A stretch of 64,000 nt of DNA from Halohasta salina (GTDB lineage Archaea; Halobacteriota; Halobacteria; Halobacteriales; Haloferacaceae), in NCBI RefSeq assembly GCF_024178165.1, contig NZ_JAMZIE010000004.1, positions 1 to 64,000 on the forward strand, given 5' to 3'. Positions within the stretch are counted from its first letter, which is position 1; each line of letters begins with the position of its first letter. Positions 8,822-16,774 of this stretch are shown here, piece by piece. The position numbers and the translations under genes are program-made. The notes under the pieces were generated by a model. That model had not been told where the DNA came from and did not search any database. It was given only the letters and a program-made list of their open reading frames with translations.

Positions 8822-9889
8822 TTATTCTTTGTATCCTAACGCTCTGAGTCGCTCCTCAGCGACGTCAGCATCGGCAGTGGTTTCTTCTTTTGGTGGTTCT
8901 GAAACAACCGTCCGTCTCGAACCACCCGCAACGACAAACCACGGAACGCGACGTAGTTCGTCCGTTGGCACCTCCGGGTGTCCATAGCAACTAATCGGGA
9001 TTGGGTGTGAGGTCTCCCCCAGCATCTCGCCGTGATCAGCGCTAAGAACTGTTTTCCCGTCGATTTTCGACAGCAGATCTTTCACACACTCCATGACGAC
9101 CTCCAGATTTTCATCATATATCTCGACTAACTCCTCGTCGGTACAGTCGATGAGATTATGGAAGACAGCAGAGTAGGTGTCGATCGTCTGTTCGTCCGGA
9201 TATTTAGAGTTCGCTCCTCGCAGCCCATTGTCTTCGATGAACTGCTTTCCTTTGTCACCGATCCACGGCGCATGTGGCTGCATATAGTGAATAAGAAGGC
9301 GTTTGTCCGGGTATTTCTCGTGGGCTTCAACTGCTGCTCTAGTGACTGCCTCAGGCGGCACTGCCTGTAGCTCTTCGTCCCAGTCGTCATCCCACAGAGT
9401 GATCACATCATGAAACACGTCCCGGGCATACGTCGCTGCATAGCTGTTTGCTGTAACGTACACTGTATCGTGGTATTCGTTGCCAGAAAAGTTGCGCTCC
9501 ATGAACGTCGCACTTTTACTCCCTAACGACATGATGCTGTCTAGCTCACCGTCGAGTGTGACAGTTCGCTCGAACGCATCGTATCGGCACGCATCAAGCA
9601 ACACCAAATTATCCCAATCCTTGTCCAGGAAGTTCTCGCCGGTCTGCTCGGTGAAATAGTTGTGATACAGAACGTTAAGCTGCCGAAGCAGGTACTGATC
9701 GATATGACCGCGGAGAATAGCAGGGTCCGAGAGCGTCCGTCTGGCACCGTATCTGAATTTCAGCCAGTTTGGAACGACTTCCTTATACCCTTTTATAAGA
9801 AGCGGGACCAAGCCTTCCTCTGAATACACTCGCTTGGCTCGTTGAACAATGGGTTGGCGTGCCTTTTCTCGACGCATAACGACAGACAA
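8822..9889 (-). CDS. Sulfatase-fold hydrolase/transferase, short form
   Basis: A 355-aa member of the alkaline-phosphatase superfamily. Metal-binding segments are VLLDACRYDAFE (about residue 92-103) and LSADHGEMLGE (about residue 285), and it ends in LRALGYKE like the gene at 2277-3629. It is shorter than classical sulfatases (usually more than 450 aa) and has an N-terminal extension of about 80 residues rich in basic and aromatic residues. The candidate nucleophile region reads GSKSATFMERNF, again with no Cys, so formylglycine-type sulfatase activity is unlikely. It converges with the Kps-like gene (29 nt apart). I infer that it removes or transfers a charged ester group on the surface glycan. 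Confidence 0.75.
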   Translation of the reverse strand: MSVVMRREKARQPIVQRAKRVYSEEGLVPLLIKGYKEVVPNWLKFRYGARRTLSDPAILRGHIDQYLLRQLNVLYHNYFTEQTGENFLDKDWDNLVLLDACRYDAFERTVTLDGELDSIMSLGSKSATFMERNFSGNEYHDTVYVTANSYAATYARDVFHDVITLWDDDWDEELQAVPPEAVTRAAVEAHEKYPDKRLLIHYMQPHAPWIGDKGKQFIEDNGLRGANSKYPDEQTIDTYSAVFHNLIDCTDEELVEIYDENLEVVMECVKDLLSKIDGKTVLSADHGEMLGETSHPIPISCYGHPEVPTDELRRVPWFVVAGGSRRTVVSEPPKEETTADADVAEERLRALGYKE

Positions 9890-10180
9890 AATAATATTAC
9901 AGCCGATAAGTATTTCGTTTTATACGTTGTCCGATGGACAGCGGTTCCGTATCAGTAGCTCACAACGCCTAACCAGTCAACTCGATCCGAGACACCGATA
10001 CCGTGCTGATGAGTCGTCAGGCGCAGAATCGGTATCAGGGCCTAACGTAGTTGGGACTAGTGTGTTCGACAGCAGGGCGTTGTATAACGAAACCAGTGTT
10101 TAGAATCGTCAGTTCGATTGCATGGTTGAACTAGACAGTGAAGCAAAAACCACTTATTCTATGGCTGGCAACTGATATTT
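9890..10180. other. A/T-rich intergenic region with one arm of a direct repeat
   Basis: About 290 nt between divergent genes. I see no convincing gene in either direction. It contains the left copy of an imperfect 46-bp direct repeat (9967-10012) and, at 10152-10159, a TATA-like ttattct about 26 nt before the methyltransferase ATG. Confidence 0.5.
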
Positions 10181-10985
10181 ATGACGAAATCAAACGAGCC
10201 AGTAAAAAAGGCGATTTCTACGCTCTCAAACTCGCCGTTCGAAAGCGCAGTTGGATACCTGAAAAACGATGTTCCGATGTGGATCACTTATCTCTGGGCA
10301 GATTCCTACATAGAGGGCTCTCGGTGGTATCAAGAGTTCCGCTGCCACCGTGATGGCCCTATCCCTGCAGGTAGTTCCTCGGATCTCAAAACCGCTCAGT
10401 TCGAATTTTTCAAGGATCAAGGCCTTTCGCAGACTGACGCAATGCTTGATATCGGCTGTGGCTGTCTGTTCGCCGGTGAGAGCTTTATCGACTACCTCAA
10501 CCCCGAAAACTACTACGGCATGGATATCTCCCCGTCACTCATCAAGGCGGGGAAACAGCGACTTGGCGAATCAACGATGCGAGAAAAGAAACCCAGCCTC
10601 TTTGTTAACGCGGATTTGAAGTTTGATGAGTTTTATGCAGACAAAAAATTTGACTATATTAACTGTCAATCTGTTTGGACACATATGCCTCGTGAACTTA
10701 TTCAAGAGTGTCTTGACAATATTGGGTCTGTGATGCACGATGAATCAGTGTTCTACCCAACGTTCACTGAGCAACCGATTGACCGACCAATAGAGACCCA
10801 GCCATACAATTACGCCTACTATCCTGAAGAATTAATCCGAATGGCAGAGGACGCTGGCCTTTCTGCAACACAACTTGATGTGGAGTACCCCAACGAGTGG
10901 GCCAGCGTTCTGGAGATAACACTCAGTGAGTAACAGGGCCTACTCAGCTCCCTCGATTCGAGACACTAGTGGTGTCCTGATAATT
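9967..10985. repeat. Imperfect 46-bp direct repeats flanking the methyltransferase gene
   Basis: The segments 9967-10012 and 10940-10985 both begin gccta, share ctcgat[c/t]cgagacac in the middle and end in a ctgat element. By my hand alignment about 31 of 46 positions match without gaps. They bracket the single methyltransferase gene, suggesting a cassette-like insertion or a local duplication. The identity is modest and could be partly chance. Confidence 0.35.
10181..10933 (+). CDS. Class I SAM-dependent methyltransferase
   Basis: A 250-aa methyltransferase. SAM-binding motif I is MLDIGCGCLFAGESF near residue 90, motif II ends in GMDISPSLI, and the later QSVWTHMP segment near residue 165 matches motif IV placement. 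Likely targets are sugar hydroxyl or carboxyl groups, because O-methylated uronic acids are known in haloarchaeal N-glycans (for example AglP in Haloferax volcanii); this target is inferred. The gene is flanked by imperfect 46-bp direct repeats and has low G+C for the organism, consistent with recent acquisition. The start ATG lies about 26 nt from a TATA-like box, so the transcript is probably leaderless. Confidence 0.82.
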   Translation: MTKSNEPVKKAISTLSNSPFESAVGYLKNDVPMWITYLWADSYIEGSRWYQEFRCHRDGPIPAGSSSDLKTAQFEFFKDQGLSQTDAMLDIGCGCLFAGESFIDYLNPENYYGMDISPSLIKAGKQRLGESTMREKKPSLFVNADLKFDEFYADKKFDYINCQSVWTHMPRELIQECLDNIGSVMHDESVFYPTFTEQPIDRPIETQPYNYAYYPEELIRMAEDAGLSATQLDVEYPNEWASVLEITLSE

Positions 10986-11175
10986 ATCGATACTGGTCGT
11001 GCGGTGAGCGAAGCGGAAGCTGTCGGCAGCAGCCAGCCGACGACGCATTCACGCGGATCGATAACAACTGACTGATCGAAGCCAACTGACTGGCTAGCTT
11101 TTGGCCGCCGAGTGGCTACGTCAGAACCGTTATCTACCCGGCAGTGTCTTCTTCAACAGACAGACCCTCTTCATC

Positions 11176-11925
11176 ATGCACACCACAGGGATCATTCAGG
11201 CGAGAATGAGTTCGACACGACTACCGGGGAAAATGATGCTTCCCCTCGATGGGAGACATGTTATAGAGCATGTAATAGCGCGTGTCGCAGCAGCCGAAAC
11301 GGTTGACGACGTGGTCGTCGCAACAAGCACCAGAAAACCCGACGACATCATTGCGACCTATGCGGAACGGAGCGGCGCAACGGTGTTCCGGGGTGAGGAA
11401 GCAGATGTACTGGGTCGGATTCACGCCGCAGCAGCACGCGAGGCGTCCGATATAATCGTTCGGATCACGGGAGACTGTCCGCTTGTGTCGCCAGCCTGTA
11501 TTGATGCGGTCGTAGATCGATTGCGTGCTGATGAGTTGGATTACGCGACAAACATTATCGAGCGCACGTTTCCGCGGGGGTTGGATGTTGAAGCATTTAC
11601 CTTCGATTCGTTCGATGTTGTCGAGACCAAGACGGCTGACTCTCACCACCGGGAACATGTCACACCATACTACCGTGAGAACCCAGACCAGTTCTCGATA
11701 GGGAACGTAACAGCCGACGATGTATTTCAAGAACAGCGGCTCCAGAACCGAACTGATCTCAGACTCACGCTGGATGAGGCACCGGATTATGAACTGCTCC
11801 GAACCATCTACGAGAACAGTAGCTACGAATCGTTTCTTTCTGTTGTCGATGCAGTCGAATACATCGATGAACACGGCCTCAGCTCGATGAACCGGTCAGT
11901 CAGCCAAAAAACTCCGAGCTCATGA
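11176..11925 (+). CDS. SpsF-type CMP-nonulosonate cytidylyltransferase
   Basis: A 249-aa nucleotidyltransferase of the SpsF/CMP-Kdo-synthetase-like group (PF02348). It opens with GIIQARMSSTRLPGKMML, the CTP-binding signature, and has IVRITGDCPLVSPACID near residue 95-110, which holds the metal-binding Asp. It should activate a nonulosonic acid (legionaminic or pseudaminic type) with CTP to give the CMP-sugar used by a glycosyltransferase. The ATG at 11176 is preferred over a TTG at 11101 because the conserved N-terminal strand begins right after it. It is followed 13 nt later by an SpsG-type hydrolase, the same pairing as spsF-spsG in Bacillus spore-coat loci. The upstream 240-nt gap (10934-11175) shows no gene. 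Confidence 0.85.
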   Translation: MHTTGIIQARMSSTRLPGKMMLPLDGRHVIEHVIARVAAAETVDDVVVATSTRKPDDIIATYAERSGATVFRGEEADVLGRIHAAAAREASDIIVRITGDCPLVSPACIDAVVDRLRADELDYATNIIERTFPRGLDVEAFTFDSFDVVETKTADSHHREHVTPYYRENPDQFSIGNVTADDVFQEQRLQNRTDLRLTLDEAPDYELLRTIYENSSYESFLSVVDAVEYIDEHGLSSMNRSVSQKTPSS

Positions 11926-11938
11926 GGATAGCGGAACA

Positions 11939-12958
11939 ATGGACGTTATAATCCGGGCCGATGGGGGCTCCGAAATCGGCTACGGCCATCTGTTTCGCTC
12001 GGCTGCACTCGCCGAAGAGCTACAGAGAAATGGAGAGACAGTTACTGTTGCAACGACGACTCCACAGCCGGCTCGGACAGTGTTCCCGGAGAGCGTTACG
12101 ATATCTCAGCTTCCCTCGAGGAGCGACCCTTCGCCGTTTATTGACTGGCTCGATACAGCAGCAACTGATGTCGTGTTTACTGATTGCTATCCGGTCGATA
12201 CTAGCTATCAGCAGGCGGTACGGCAGCGAGTTCCGCTTGCGGTACTACAGGATGATGCCCGACACGCAGTGTGTGCGGACCTCCTTGTAAACGGAAACCT
12301 GTATGCAGCAGATCTCGATTACACATATGTCGGCCAACAGCCCAAAGCCTGTCTCGGTCCCGACTACGTCATCTTGCGGCGTGAGGTTCGTGCCCGTCTA
12401 CAGAAGGACCCGGCGTGGCGGCCACAGCCTGAGCGTGCGCTCATTACGATGGGTGGCAGCGATACCGCTGGTTTGACTCCGACCGCGGTTCGTGCCTTCG
12501 ACGGCTTTGACCTCCGGGTAGACGCCGTTGTCGGTCCAGGATGCCCTGCAGAGCTCGAACAGGAGGTTCGGAAAGCAGCGGCTACCAGTTCCACTAAAGT
12601 CCGTGTCAGCCGTAATCCGGAGACACTGGTAACGCTCATGGCAGAGGCAGATTTCGCTGTGAGCACAGCCAGTACGACCACGTATGAACTCCTCGCGCTG
12701 GGGACACCCATACTGAGTATTCCGGTAGCAAATAATCAAGAGGCAGTTGCGTCGAGCCTCCGTCGTCGAGATATTGCGACGGTACTGCAGCGAACTGCTG
12801 GCGAGAAGGCGTTCCGGAACGCTATCAAAGAATTAATACAGCAGACCGAACTGCGACGAACCCGGCAGAGGCGTGGTCGAGAACTCGTCGACGGAAACGG
12901 TGTCATACGAGTACGTGACGCGCTCCGTTCGATTACCGAGACACGTGCCGATCAATAA
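11939..12958 (+). CDS. PseG/SpsG-type UDP-sugar hydrolase
   Basis: A 339-aa GT28/MurG-like protein. The glycine-rich IIRADGGSEIGYGHLFRS at the N-terminus, including the GxGHxxR pattern, is the PseG signature (UDP-2,4-diacetamido-2,4,6-trideoxy-beta-L-altropyranose hydrolase family), where the His acts in water activation. The C-terminal domain has the nucleotide-binding ITMGGSDTAGLT near residue 175 and STASTTTYELLALGTP near residue 240-255. Its inferred role is to release UDP and give the free 2,4-diacetamido hexose that the NeuB-type synthase condenses with phosphoenolpyruvate. No NeuC/LegG-type hydrolysing 2-epimerase is present, so this step follows the Pse/Sps scheme. It sits between the cytidylyltransferase and the N-acetyltransferase on one strand. 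Confidence 0.85.
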   Translation: MDVIIRADGGSEIGYGHLFRSAALAEELQRNGETVTVATTTPQPARTVFPESVTISQLPSRSDPSPFIDWLDTAATDVVFTDCYPVDTSYQQAVRQRVPLAVLQDDARHAVCADLLVNGNLYAADLDYTYVGQQPKACLGPDYVILRREVRARLQKDPAWRPQPERALITMGGSDTAGLTPTAVRAFDGFDLRVDAVVGPGCPAELEQEVRKAAATSSTKVRVSRNPETLVTLMAEADFAVSTASTTTYELLALGTPILSIPVANNQEAVASSLRRRDIATVLQRTAGEKAFRNAIKELIQQTELRRTRQRRGRELVDGNGVIRVRDALRSITETRADQ

Positions 12959-13021
12959 CCCCGACAAGAGAGAGGGACTAAGCCAAACGTATTTTAACGA
13001 ACCCACCCACAATGCCCAATA

Positions 13022-13558
13022 ATGCCGAATTGTGACGGTTGTGAGCTTCCAACTAGTCGACAAAAATCTAAGGATAACGAGGCGGAGACACTGTGTGGAG
13101 CATGTACCGAACTCAGAGAAGGGACACCCTCTGTCTGGGTATCACCGCTGGAATCTCGTGAACTAGAACTCGTGCTTGCCTGGCGATCACACCCCGAAGT
13201 GTATGCTAACTTTCGCCAGCAAGACGGTCCGCTTACGTGGGACGAACACGTGTCGTGGTTCGAATCACGCGATACAGACCGCTATGATTTCATAATCCAT
13301 TTCGATGGACGCCGGGTTGGAGCGATCAATATCAACCAGGCCAATGAGGTTGGGATTTTTCTCGGTGATTTCTCCGCAGGCGGTCACGGAGTCGCAACGG
13401 TCACCGTTGAGTGGTTGTGTCAGCGTTTCGATTATCGAGCACCGCTATATGCCGAGGTTCATGATGAAAACCAGGCTTCAAAACGGCTGTTCAAACGGTG
13501 TGGCTTTCAACAGCGTGATGCTGACAGTGACTGGATAGAGTACGTCTACGATCCCTAG
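13022..13558 (+). CDS. GNAT N-acetyltransferase with N-terminal zinc-ribbon-like extension (PseH/SpsD role)
   Basis: A 178-aa protein. The C-terminal 135 residues are a GNAT acetyltransferase: VSPLESRELELVLAWRSHPEV resembles the PseH opening, followed by VGIFLGD, GVATVTVEWL and the closing NQASKRLFKRCGF acetyl-CoA-binding segment. The likely reaction is N-acetylation of the 4-amino group formed by the aminotransferase. The first 35 residues are unusual: MPNCDGC and later LCGACTEL give two CxxC pairs, a zinc ribbon not expected in PseH. The TATA-like attttaac lies about 30 nt upstream. Its stop codon lies in the same CTAG palindrome as the stop of the convergent synthase gene. The zinc role (structural or protein-binding) is unknown. 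Confidence 0.8.
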   Translation: MPNCDGCELPTSRQKSKDNEAETLCGACTELREGTPSVWVSPLESRELELVLAWRSHPEVYANFRQQDGPLTWDEHVSWFESRDTDRYDFIIHFDGRRVGAININQANEVGIFLGDFSAGGHGVATVTVEWLCQRFDYRAPLYAEVHDENQASKRLFKRCGFQQRDADSDWIEYVYDP

Positions 13559-14604
13559 CGCTCTACATCATCCCACTGTATACCGGCACTTTTTGAGACA
13601 GTGCGAGCAGCGGTTCTCCCAAGAAGTTCGTCGTAGAACTTCGGATGCAGACCGGCCTCTCTCTTACCCGGGCGGAGTATCTTCAGATTTGAGTCAGTGA
13701 ACTCTGCACCGGCCGGGATATCCTCAACAGCATGGATAGCGCGCCGGGCTTTGTCGTAGAGTTCGGACTCGACATCAATCACGACCTTCTCACCGGTTCC
13801 GAGGGCGGCCTCGATGTCTCGAACCACAGTCACCATCTCGCTGAGCTCGTCGGGTTCGAGCGCGAACTGATGGTCGGGGCCTTCCATCGATTTATCCAGT
13901 GTGAAATGTTTCTCGACAACGCTCGCTCCCATCGCAACCGCGGCAGCCGGCGCAGTCACGGGGTCGAGCGTATGGTCCGAGAGACCAGCCGGAACCCCGA
14001 ACTCGTCGACGAGCGTCTCGACGACGCGGACGTTGATATCTTCGAGCGGGGTTGGATAGGCAGCCACACACTGGAGGAGTGCAAGTCCTTGGACGCCTGC
14101 GGACTCCAGTACGTCGACCGACTCCCGAACCTCCGACAGCTCGTGGGCTCCGGTCGACATAATGATCGGTTTGTCGCTGTCAGCTAACTCTCGGAGAAAC
14201 GGATGGTGACTGCTGGTGTAGCTTGCGACCTTCCATGCCGGAACGTACTCCGAGAGTAGCTCGGCGGATCGCTCGTCGAACGGCGTCGACAAAAAGTAGA
14301 TATCGTGCTCGACACAGTACTCGTAGAGTTCCGGGATCCACTCGTGGGGCATCTCCATCGACTCGATGATCTCGTAGATCGAACGATCGTCGTCGAGATA
14401 TTCGACTTCACCGCTGTCCTCGACGTACATATCCTCTGCACGGAACGTTTGGAACTTCACCGCATCCGCTCCGGCGTCGACGGCAACGTCGATCAACTCC
14501 TTGGCAGTCGATAAATCGCCGTTGTGGTTCGATCCCGCCTCCGCGATAACGAACGTCGGCTCCTCCGGACCAACGGGTTGGTTGCCAATCGTGAACGTCT
14601 CCAT
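13555..14604 (-). CDS. neuB: NeuB-family nonulosonic acid synthase (PEP-condensing)
   Basis: A 349-aa synthase that condenses phosphoenolpyruvate with a 6-deoxy-diacetamido hexose (or ManNAc) to make a nine-carbon ulosonic acid. The N-terminal TIM barrel (PF03102) shows VIAEAGSNHNGDLSTAKELI and ADAVKFQTFRAEDMY, and the metal/PEP region is VVEKHFTLDKSMEGPDHQF near residue 230-250. A C-terminal SAF antifreeze-like domain follows (ILRPGKREAGLHP and RTAARTVS). Length and domain order match PseI/LegI/SpsE. It is the last gene of a four-gene minus-strand run and ends in a CTAG shared with the convergent acetyltransferase. Motifs do not separate sialic, legionaminic and pseudaminic synthases, though the neighbours exclude plain sialic acid. 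Confidence 0.92.
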   Translation of the reverse strand: METFTIGNQPVGPEEPTFVIAEAGSNHNGDLSTAKELIDVAVDAGADAVKFQTFRAEDMYVEDSGEVEYLDDDRSIYEIIESMEMPHEWIPELYEYCVEHDIYFLSTPFDERSAELLSEYVPAWKVASYTSSHHPFLRELADSDKPIIMSTGAHELSEVRESVDVLESAGVQGLALLQCVAAYPTPLEDINVRVVETLVDEFGVPAGLSDHTLDPVTAPAAAVAMGASVVEKHFTLDKSMEGPDHQFALEPDELSEMVTVVRDIEAALGTGEKVVIDVESELYDKARRAIHAVEDIPAGAEFTDSNLKILRPGKREAGLHPKFYDELLGRTAARTVSKSAGIQWDDVER

Positions 14605-14639
14605 ACCGTAGTTTCGCGGTGGAAGGAAAATAAACGCTC

Positions 14640-15824
14640 CTACTGGTGATATGTCGACAGCCGCTGGACGGCAGTTATGACGTCCGTAATATCGCCGTCA
14701 TCCATCTCCGCATGTAGCGGGAGACTCACCAACCCGTCGTACACTGCTTCCGTCTCGGGGAACTGTCCCGGTTCGTAGCCGAACTCCTGGAAGTACGGGT
14801 GGTAGTGCAATGGAACGTAGTGGACTTGCACGCCAATATTCTCTGCGTGCATCGCGTTGACAAATTCCGTGCGATTACAGCCGAAGGATTCGCGTACCTC
14901 GATGGCGTAGAGGTGATACATCGGGTCGGCGTCGACCGGTTCCGGTGGCGTCCGGATGCCGTCGATAGCAGCAAACGCAGCGTCATACCGGTCGACGACC
15001 TCGTCGCGTCGCTGTTTGAACTCGTCGAGACGATCCAACTGTGCCAGTCCGAGGGCGGCCTGGATATCCGTGACGTTGTAGTTGTAGCCGAGTCCCTCGG
15101 TCACCTGGTACCACGGCTCGTCGTCGTGACCTTCGGGTTCGTAGTTCATATCGAACGACCGGAGCCGCCGAAGTCGCTCGGCAAGGTCGTCGTCGTCGGT
15201 GACGACCATGCCGCCCTCGCCGGTCGTGATATTTTTGACGGGATGGAAACTGAACATCGTCATATCTCGCTGGGCACCGATTGGCTCGTCGTGCCACGTC
15301 CCTCCGAAAGCGTGGCAGGCATCCCAGATCACCGTTAGATCGTGTTCGTCGGCCACTGCAAGCAACCCCTCTATATCTGCGGGATAGCCTGCGTAATGCA
15401 TCGGGACGATTCCAGCGGTGTCCTCAGTTATCTGTTCACGAACAGCGTCAGGATCGAGCGTCCGACGGTGGGAATCGATATCGGCGAATACCGGGGTTGC
15501 GTCGTTGTACGTCGCGGCGTGAGCCGTCGACGCGAACGTCAGCGGCGTCGTGATCACCTCGTCGCCCGGTCCGAAGCCAGCCGCCGCACCGGCCAGATGC
15601 AGTGCGGTTGTCCCGGAGGTCGTTGCGACGGCGTGGTCAACGCCGACCATATCGGCAACACGAGTTTCGAACTCGTCGACGGTCGGCCCGCGCGTAATGT
15701 AGTCGCCTTCAAGCGCTTCCGCGACAGCCTCGGTTTCGTGATCAGTGATACTCTGACTGCCGTATCCGAGAACCGACTCCCGGATCGGCTCGCCGCCGTA
15801 GTGGGCCGGTCGATCGTCGGCCAT
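14640..15824 (-). CDS. DegT/DnrJ/EryC1/StrS aminotransferase (PseC/LegC/SpsC role)
   Basis: A 394-aa PLP-dependent sugar aminotransferase (PF01041). The internal aldimine Lys is in FSFHPVKNITTGEGG near residue 195, the PLP phosphate-binding ATTSGTTALHLAG is near residue 67, and WDACHAFGG near residue 170 supplies the pyridine-nitrogen Asp. It should aminate the 4-keto group of a UDP-4-keto-6-deoxy-HexNAc made by the dehydratase at 16767-17792, using glutamate. It starts only 2 nt after the SDR gene ends, so they are co-transcribed, and the synthase follows 35 nt later. The order dehydratase, SDR, aminotransferase, synthase fits a biosynthetic pathway to a diacetamido nonulosonate. Confidence 0.9.
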   Translation of the reverse strand: MADDRPAHYGGEPIRESVLGYGSQSITDHETEAVAEALEGDYITRGPTVDEFETRVADMVGVDHAVATTSGTTALHLAGAAAGFGPGDEVITTPLTFASTAHAATYNDATPVFADIDSHRRTLDPDAVREQITEDTAGIVPMHYAGYPADIEGLLAVADEHDLTVIWDACHAFGGTWHDEPIGAQRDMTMFSFHPVKNITTGEGGMVVTDDDDLAERLRRLRSFDMNYEPEGHDDEPWYQVTEGLGYNYNVTDIQAALGLAQLDRLDEFKQRRDEVVDRYDAAFAAIDGIRTPPEPVDADPMYHLYAIEVRESFGCNRTEFVNAMHAENIGVQVHYVPLHYHPYFQEFGYEPGQFPETEAVYDGLVSLPLHAEMDDGDITDVITAVQRLSTYHQ

Positions 15825-15826
15825 CG

Positions 15827-16774
15827 TTACTCGGCGGCCTCCTCGCGGAGCCGCGTTCGAAGCCGATCAATCCCGTCTTCCAGCGACACGTCGGGTTCCC
15901 AATCGAGCATCGACTCGGCCTTGCTCGGATCACACCGGAGCGTCTGTACCTCGCTCTGAGGGTGATGGTGCTCGACGTGAGTGATCTCGGTATCCCCGGT
16001 AGCAACCAGTTCTGCGAGATCGTTGATCGAGATATCCGAGCCGGTCCCGGCGTTGAGCACTTCGCCGGTGGCCTCCTCACAGAAGGTCCCCTTGACGATG
16101 AACCGGGCGCAATCGGTCGCGTACAGCAGGTCGCGGCTCTGTGTGCCGTCACCGAAGATCTTCAGCGGTTCGCCGTCGAGGTCTCGGCTCGTAAAGATCG
16201 AGACGACGCCGCCAGCCATTCCGGTCTTCTGGAACGGGCCGTACGTGTTGAACGGCCGGAGTATCACGACAGGAAGGTCGTAGCCGTGGTAGTAGCTCTC
16301 GGCGAGGTCCTCCGCCGCGAGTTTCGAGCCAGCGTACGGCGAGGCGGGCTTGACCGGGTGTGTCTCATCGATTCCCGATCCCGAGTCGACCATATCGTAC
16401 ACCATACACGTCCCGACGAGTCCAAGTCGCGTGTCGGTACGTCGACACGCTTCGAGGACGGTCTGGGTCCCGACGACGTTCGTCTCGAAATGCGACTGTG
16501 GATCGTCGAGGCTTTCCTGCACGTCGATTTCGGCCGCGAGGTGGAAACAGGCTTCGACCCTATCGTCGAACAACGAGTCGACGATATCGGGGTCACGGAC
16601 GTCACCAACGGTGAGTTCGAACGCCGGATCCGAATCGAAGGCCGCAACGTTCCGACGTGACCCGTTCGAGAGATCGTCGAGTCCGCGCACGGTGTACCCA
16701 CAGTCAAGTAGTTCCTTGACTACCCACCGGCCAATAAAGCCGGCTGCACCGGTAACGACGACAGTGTTACTCAT
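15827..16774 (-). CDS. Extended SDR nucleotide-sugar epimerase/dehydratase of the nonulosonate operon
   Basis: A 315-aa NAD-dependent SDR. The Rossmann motif VVVTGAAGFIGRWVV is at the start, the active-site YAGSK is near residue 148, and RPFNTYGPFQKTG precedes the substrate-binding half. The residue trio before VY reads GTCMVYD instead of the usual SSSxVYG, so it belongs to a distinct subgroup. It overlaps the dehydratase gene by 8 nt at its start and nearly abuts the aminotransferase, so it must serve the same pathway. A standard Pse or Sps pathway does not need a second SDR. It could change stereochemistry at one carbon (deciding legionaminic versus pseudaminic or an isomer) or make a different partner sugar. 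Its substrate is unassigned. Confidence 0.8.
   Translation of the reverse strand: MSNTVVVTGAAGFIGRWVVKELLDCGYTVRGLDDLSNGSRRNVAAFDSDPAFELTVGDVRDPDIVDSLFDDRVEACFHLAAEIDVQESLDDPQSHFETNVVGTQTVLEACRRTDTRLGLVGTCMVYDMVDSGSGIDETHPVKPASPYAGSKLAAEDLAESYYHGYDLPVVILRPFNTYGPFQKTGMAGGVVSIFTSRDLDGEPLKIFGDGTQSRDLLYATDCARFIVKGTFCEEATGEVLNAGTGSDISINDLAELVATGDTEITHVEHHHPQSEVQTLRCDPSKAESMLDWEPDVSLEDGIDRLRTRLREEAAE

Noticed and set aside
9849-10103. Plus-strand open frame over the start of the sulfatase-like gene
   Set aside because: No coding bias, no family, and it overlaps the promoter region of the minus-strand gene.
10970-11080. Possible miniature inverted-repeat element between two ttatcgat/atcgataa motifs
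   Set aside because: Only about 8 bases match between arms and no target duplication is visible.
12650-13300. tRNA-like ggttcgaatc motif near 13260
   Set aside because: It lies inside the acetyltransferase gene; no acceptor or anticodon stem can be folded around it.
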